Under the pieces are notes generated by a model. That model did not search any database, was not told where the DNA came from, and saw only the letters and a list, made by a program, of their open reading frames with translations. DNA of 64,000 bases, from assembly GCA_031277685.1 (NCBI GenBank), contig JAITLV010000064.1, positions 1 to 64,000 on the forward strand, in the 5' to 3' direction. Of this stretch, positions 63,012 through 64,000 are shown in pieces. A program made the position numbers and the translations under genes. This DNA is from Sphingobacterium sp. GTDB lineage: Bacteria > Bacteroidota > Bacteroidia > Sphingobacteriales > Sphingobacteriaceae. The first letter of the stretch is position 1; the number at the start of each line of letters is the position of its first letter.

Positions 63012-63986
63012 TTAGCGGTCAAAGAGTTTCTGTAGGAAACGTCGGCCTGTTGGTTTTTCTATCAAAGGTTCAGATTGACCTTTATCTATAAAATCGTAAT
63101 CTATATCCTGTCCTTCCGGAGGTATAAGATGGATATAGATCTTGGTATCCTGTGTATCTTTATAGGTATAATGGGCCTCCAAAGATATCATGTGCCTGAA
63201 TCTAGGGTGTAATGTATAGCATGCGCTATAATTTCCCACCGCCTTTGATTCCCCAGAAAGATGGTCTTCCTCATGTGCGATGCCCTGATGGCTGAGCGTA
63301 ATAGCCCCAAAATGATTGTACTTCCCTTCGAGATGCTGTTCGACGGCATATCCGTCCACTGCAAAACTTGTGATATTGGGGAATCGAAAATAGGAGTTCA
63401 AGCGATAGGAATGACCATAGTCCTTGTATATGGTCGCGAAAAATGAAGCAATAAACCAATCTTGGAGAAAGGCCATATTGATAGCACTATCGTCGTTGAG
63501 CTTATCTTCAAATAGGTTCAGATAGTTGTCGACAAGCTCCCCTTCGAAATAATCGCGTATAGCAAGTTTATGCTTGGGCCATCGCTCACGTACGGTCATT
63601 TGATTGGCAATACCGACAAAGGCACCTTCAGCATCAAGAGCGACAACGAGGGGATAAAATACAGTGCCGACTTCATAGGCCAGCTGATCCACAATCAGAT
63701 CAGGTTTGGTTTCATTGATATAAACCTGCTTCCTGTCGATCTTAAATAAGTTATTCTCATCAATTTGTTGGATACCTGTGATTTCAGCTTCATATTTAAT
63801 TTCTGTCTGCTGATCACCATTGCCCAGGAGGATACGAACGCCATAGGGAATCGTTTTTCCCACAGGCCAAAGCAGCCTTAACCTGTCCGGAACCTCCTGC
63901 TGTGTATGCCCGGACGGATGGTCGGATGTCGTTGGCTCCCTTAGGTTCTCCTTGGAAAAAAATATGCTCGTATTCTTGTCAAACAT
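63012..63986 (-). CDS. Unknown protein of the type VI-like module, start possibly beyond the window
   Basis: At least 324 residues; the frame stays open upstream of ATG 63986 to the window edge, so the true start may lie outside. Two halves are seen: residues 1-130 with beta-rich character, and residues 145-324 with aromatic and His/Asp-rich segments. No family was recognised. It is 11 bases before the DUF4280 gene and likely part of the same effector-delivery unit. Confidence 0.65.
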   Translation of the reverse strand: MFDKNTSIFFSKENLREPTTSDHPSGHTQQEVPDRLRLLWPVGKTIPYGVRILLGNGDQQTEIKYEAEITGIQQIDENNLFKIDRKQVYINETKPDLIVDQLAYEVGTVFYPLVVALDAEGAFVGIANQMTVRERWPKHKLAIRDYFEGELVDNYLNLFEDKLNDDSAINMAFLQDWFIASFFATIYKDYGHSYRLNSYFRFPNITSFAVDGYAVEQHLEGKYNHFGAITLSHQGIAHEEDHLSGESKAVGNYSACYTLHPRFRHMISLEAHYTYKDTQDTKIYIHLIPPEGQDIDYDFIDKGQSEPLIEKPTGRRFLQKLFDR

Positions 63987-64000
63987 ATAGTTGTTCAGTT

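Noticed and set aside
1..64000. tRNA, rRNA, CRISPR, insertion sequence or prophage
   Set aside because: No cloverleaf-like, repeat-spacer, transposase or phage-structural sequence was noticed; this was by eye only.

Overview
The window reads as a chromosomal segment of a Bacteroidota bacterium, most likely a Sphingobacteriaceae member close to Sphingobacterium. This rests on the AT-rich DNA, repeated TTTG-N19-21-TAnnTTTG promoters, a carboxypeptidase-regulatory-domain TonB receptor beside a DUF4374 lipoprotein, GldK/GldN homologues and many short-lipobox lipoproteins. No rRNA, tRNA, CRISPR array, transposase or prophage gene was recognised. All family names come from reading the translated sequences by eye, not from searches.

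Left end (1-8215): an iron/xenosiderophore uptake locus built like the Bacteroides XusABC set. It has a TonB receptor and a DUF4374 lipoprotein to the right, and a divergent PepSY membrane protein with two small membrane proteins to the left. Fur-like dyads lie between the divergent promoters. An S41 protease lipoprotein follows with its own promoter and a bidirectional terminator.

8269-12858 (minus strand): a compact peptide-processing-like cluster. It encodes an HPr-kinase-like serine kinase, an ABC exporter, a PqqD-like carrier protein, a SipW-type S26 peptidase and a thioredoxin-like lipoprotein. A 31-codon ORF sits between the exporter and kinase genes. This resembles lasso-peptide or HPr-rel-A type sets but has no visible asparagine synthetase or leader peptidase. 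A PF14907-type nucleotidyltransferase that often travels with such sets lies at the far side of the polysaccharide genes (54844-55944).

13126-50359: surface polysaccharide genes, apparently two Wzx/Wzy-type systems side by side. Locus 1 (13155-29857) has a long multi-SLBB export protein, a chain-length protein without kinase domain, transferases, an EpsG-type polymerase, a WecA-type initiating transferase, two cytidylyltransferase-like proteins, a GDP-mannose pyrophosphorylase and a flippase. One glycosyltransferase gene appears to carry a premature in-frame stop. Locus 2 (30022-50359) has a regulator-like gene, TviC/WbpP and TviB/WbpO enzymes for UDP-GalNAcA, a second flippase and EpsG polymerase, a pyruvyltransferase, two CapK/PaaK-like proteins, several glycosyltransferases, a WbpV/WbpL-like pair, then Wza and a Wzc tyrosine kinase with a Gly-Tyr repeat. 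It ends at a strong terminator (50397-50428). The middle of locus 2 is visibly more AT-rich than its flanks, as expected of an exchangeable serotype cassette.

50496-58407: an outer-membrane beta-barrel gene, then gldK and gldN directly adjacent without gldL or gldM, a sugar-nucleotidyltransferase, the PF14907-type gene on the minus strand, and a WbpM/CapD-type dehydratase that probably feeds the WbpV/WbpL step of locus 2.

Right end (58593-64000, minus strand): a lipoprotein, a 983-residue OmpA-domain protein, a DUF4280 PAAR-like protein and a large unknown protein. This looks like an accessory or effector module of a Bacteroidota type VI secretion system, and it continues past the window edge.
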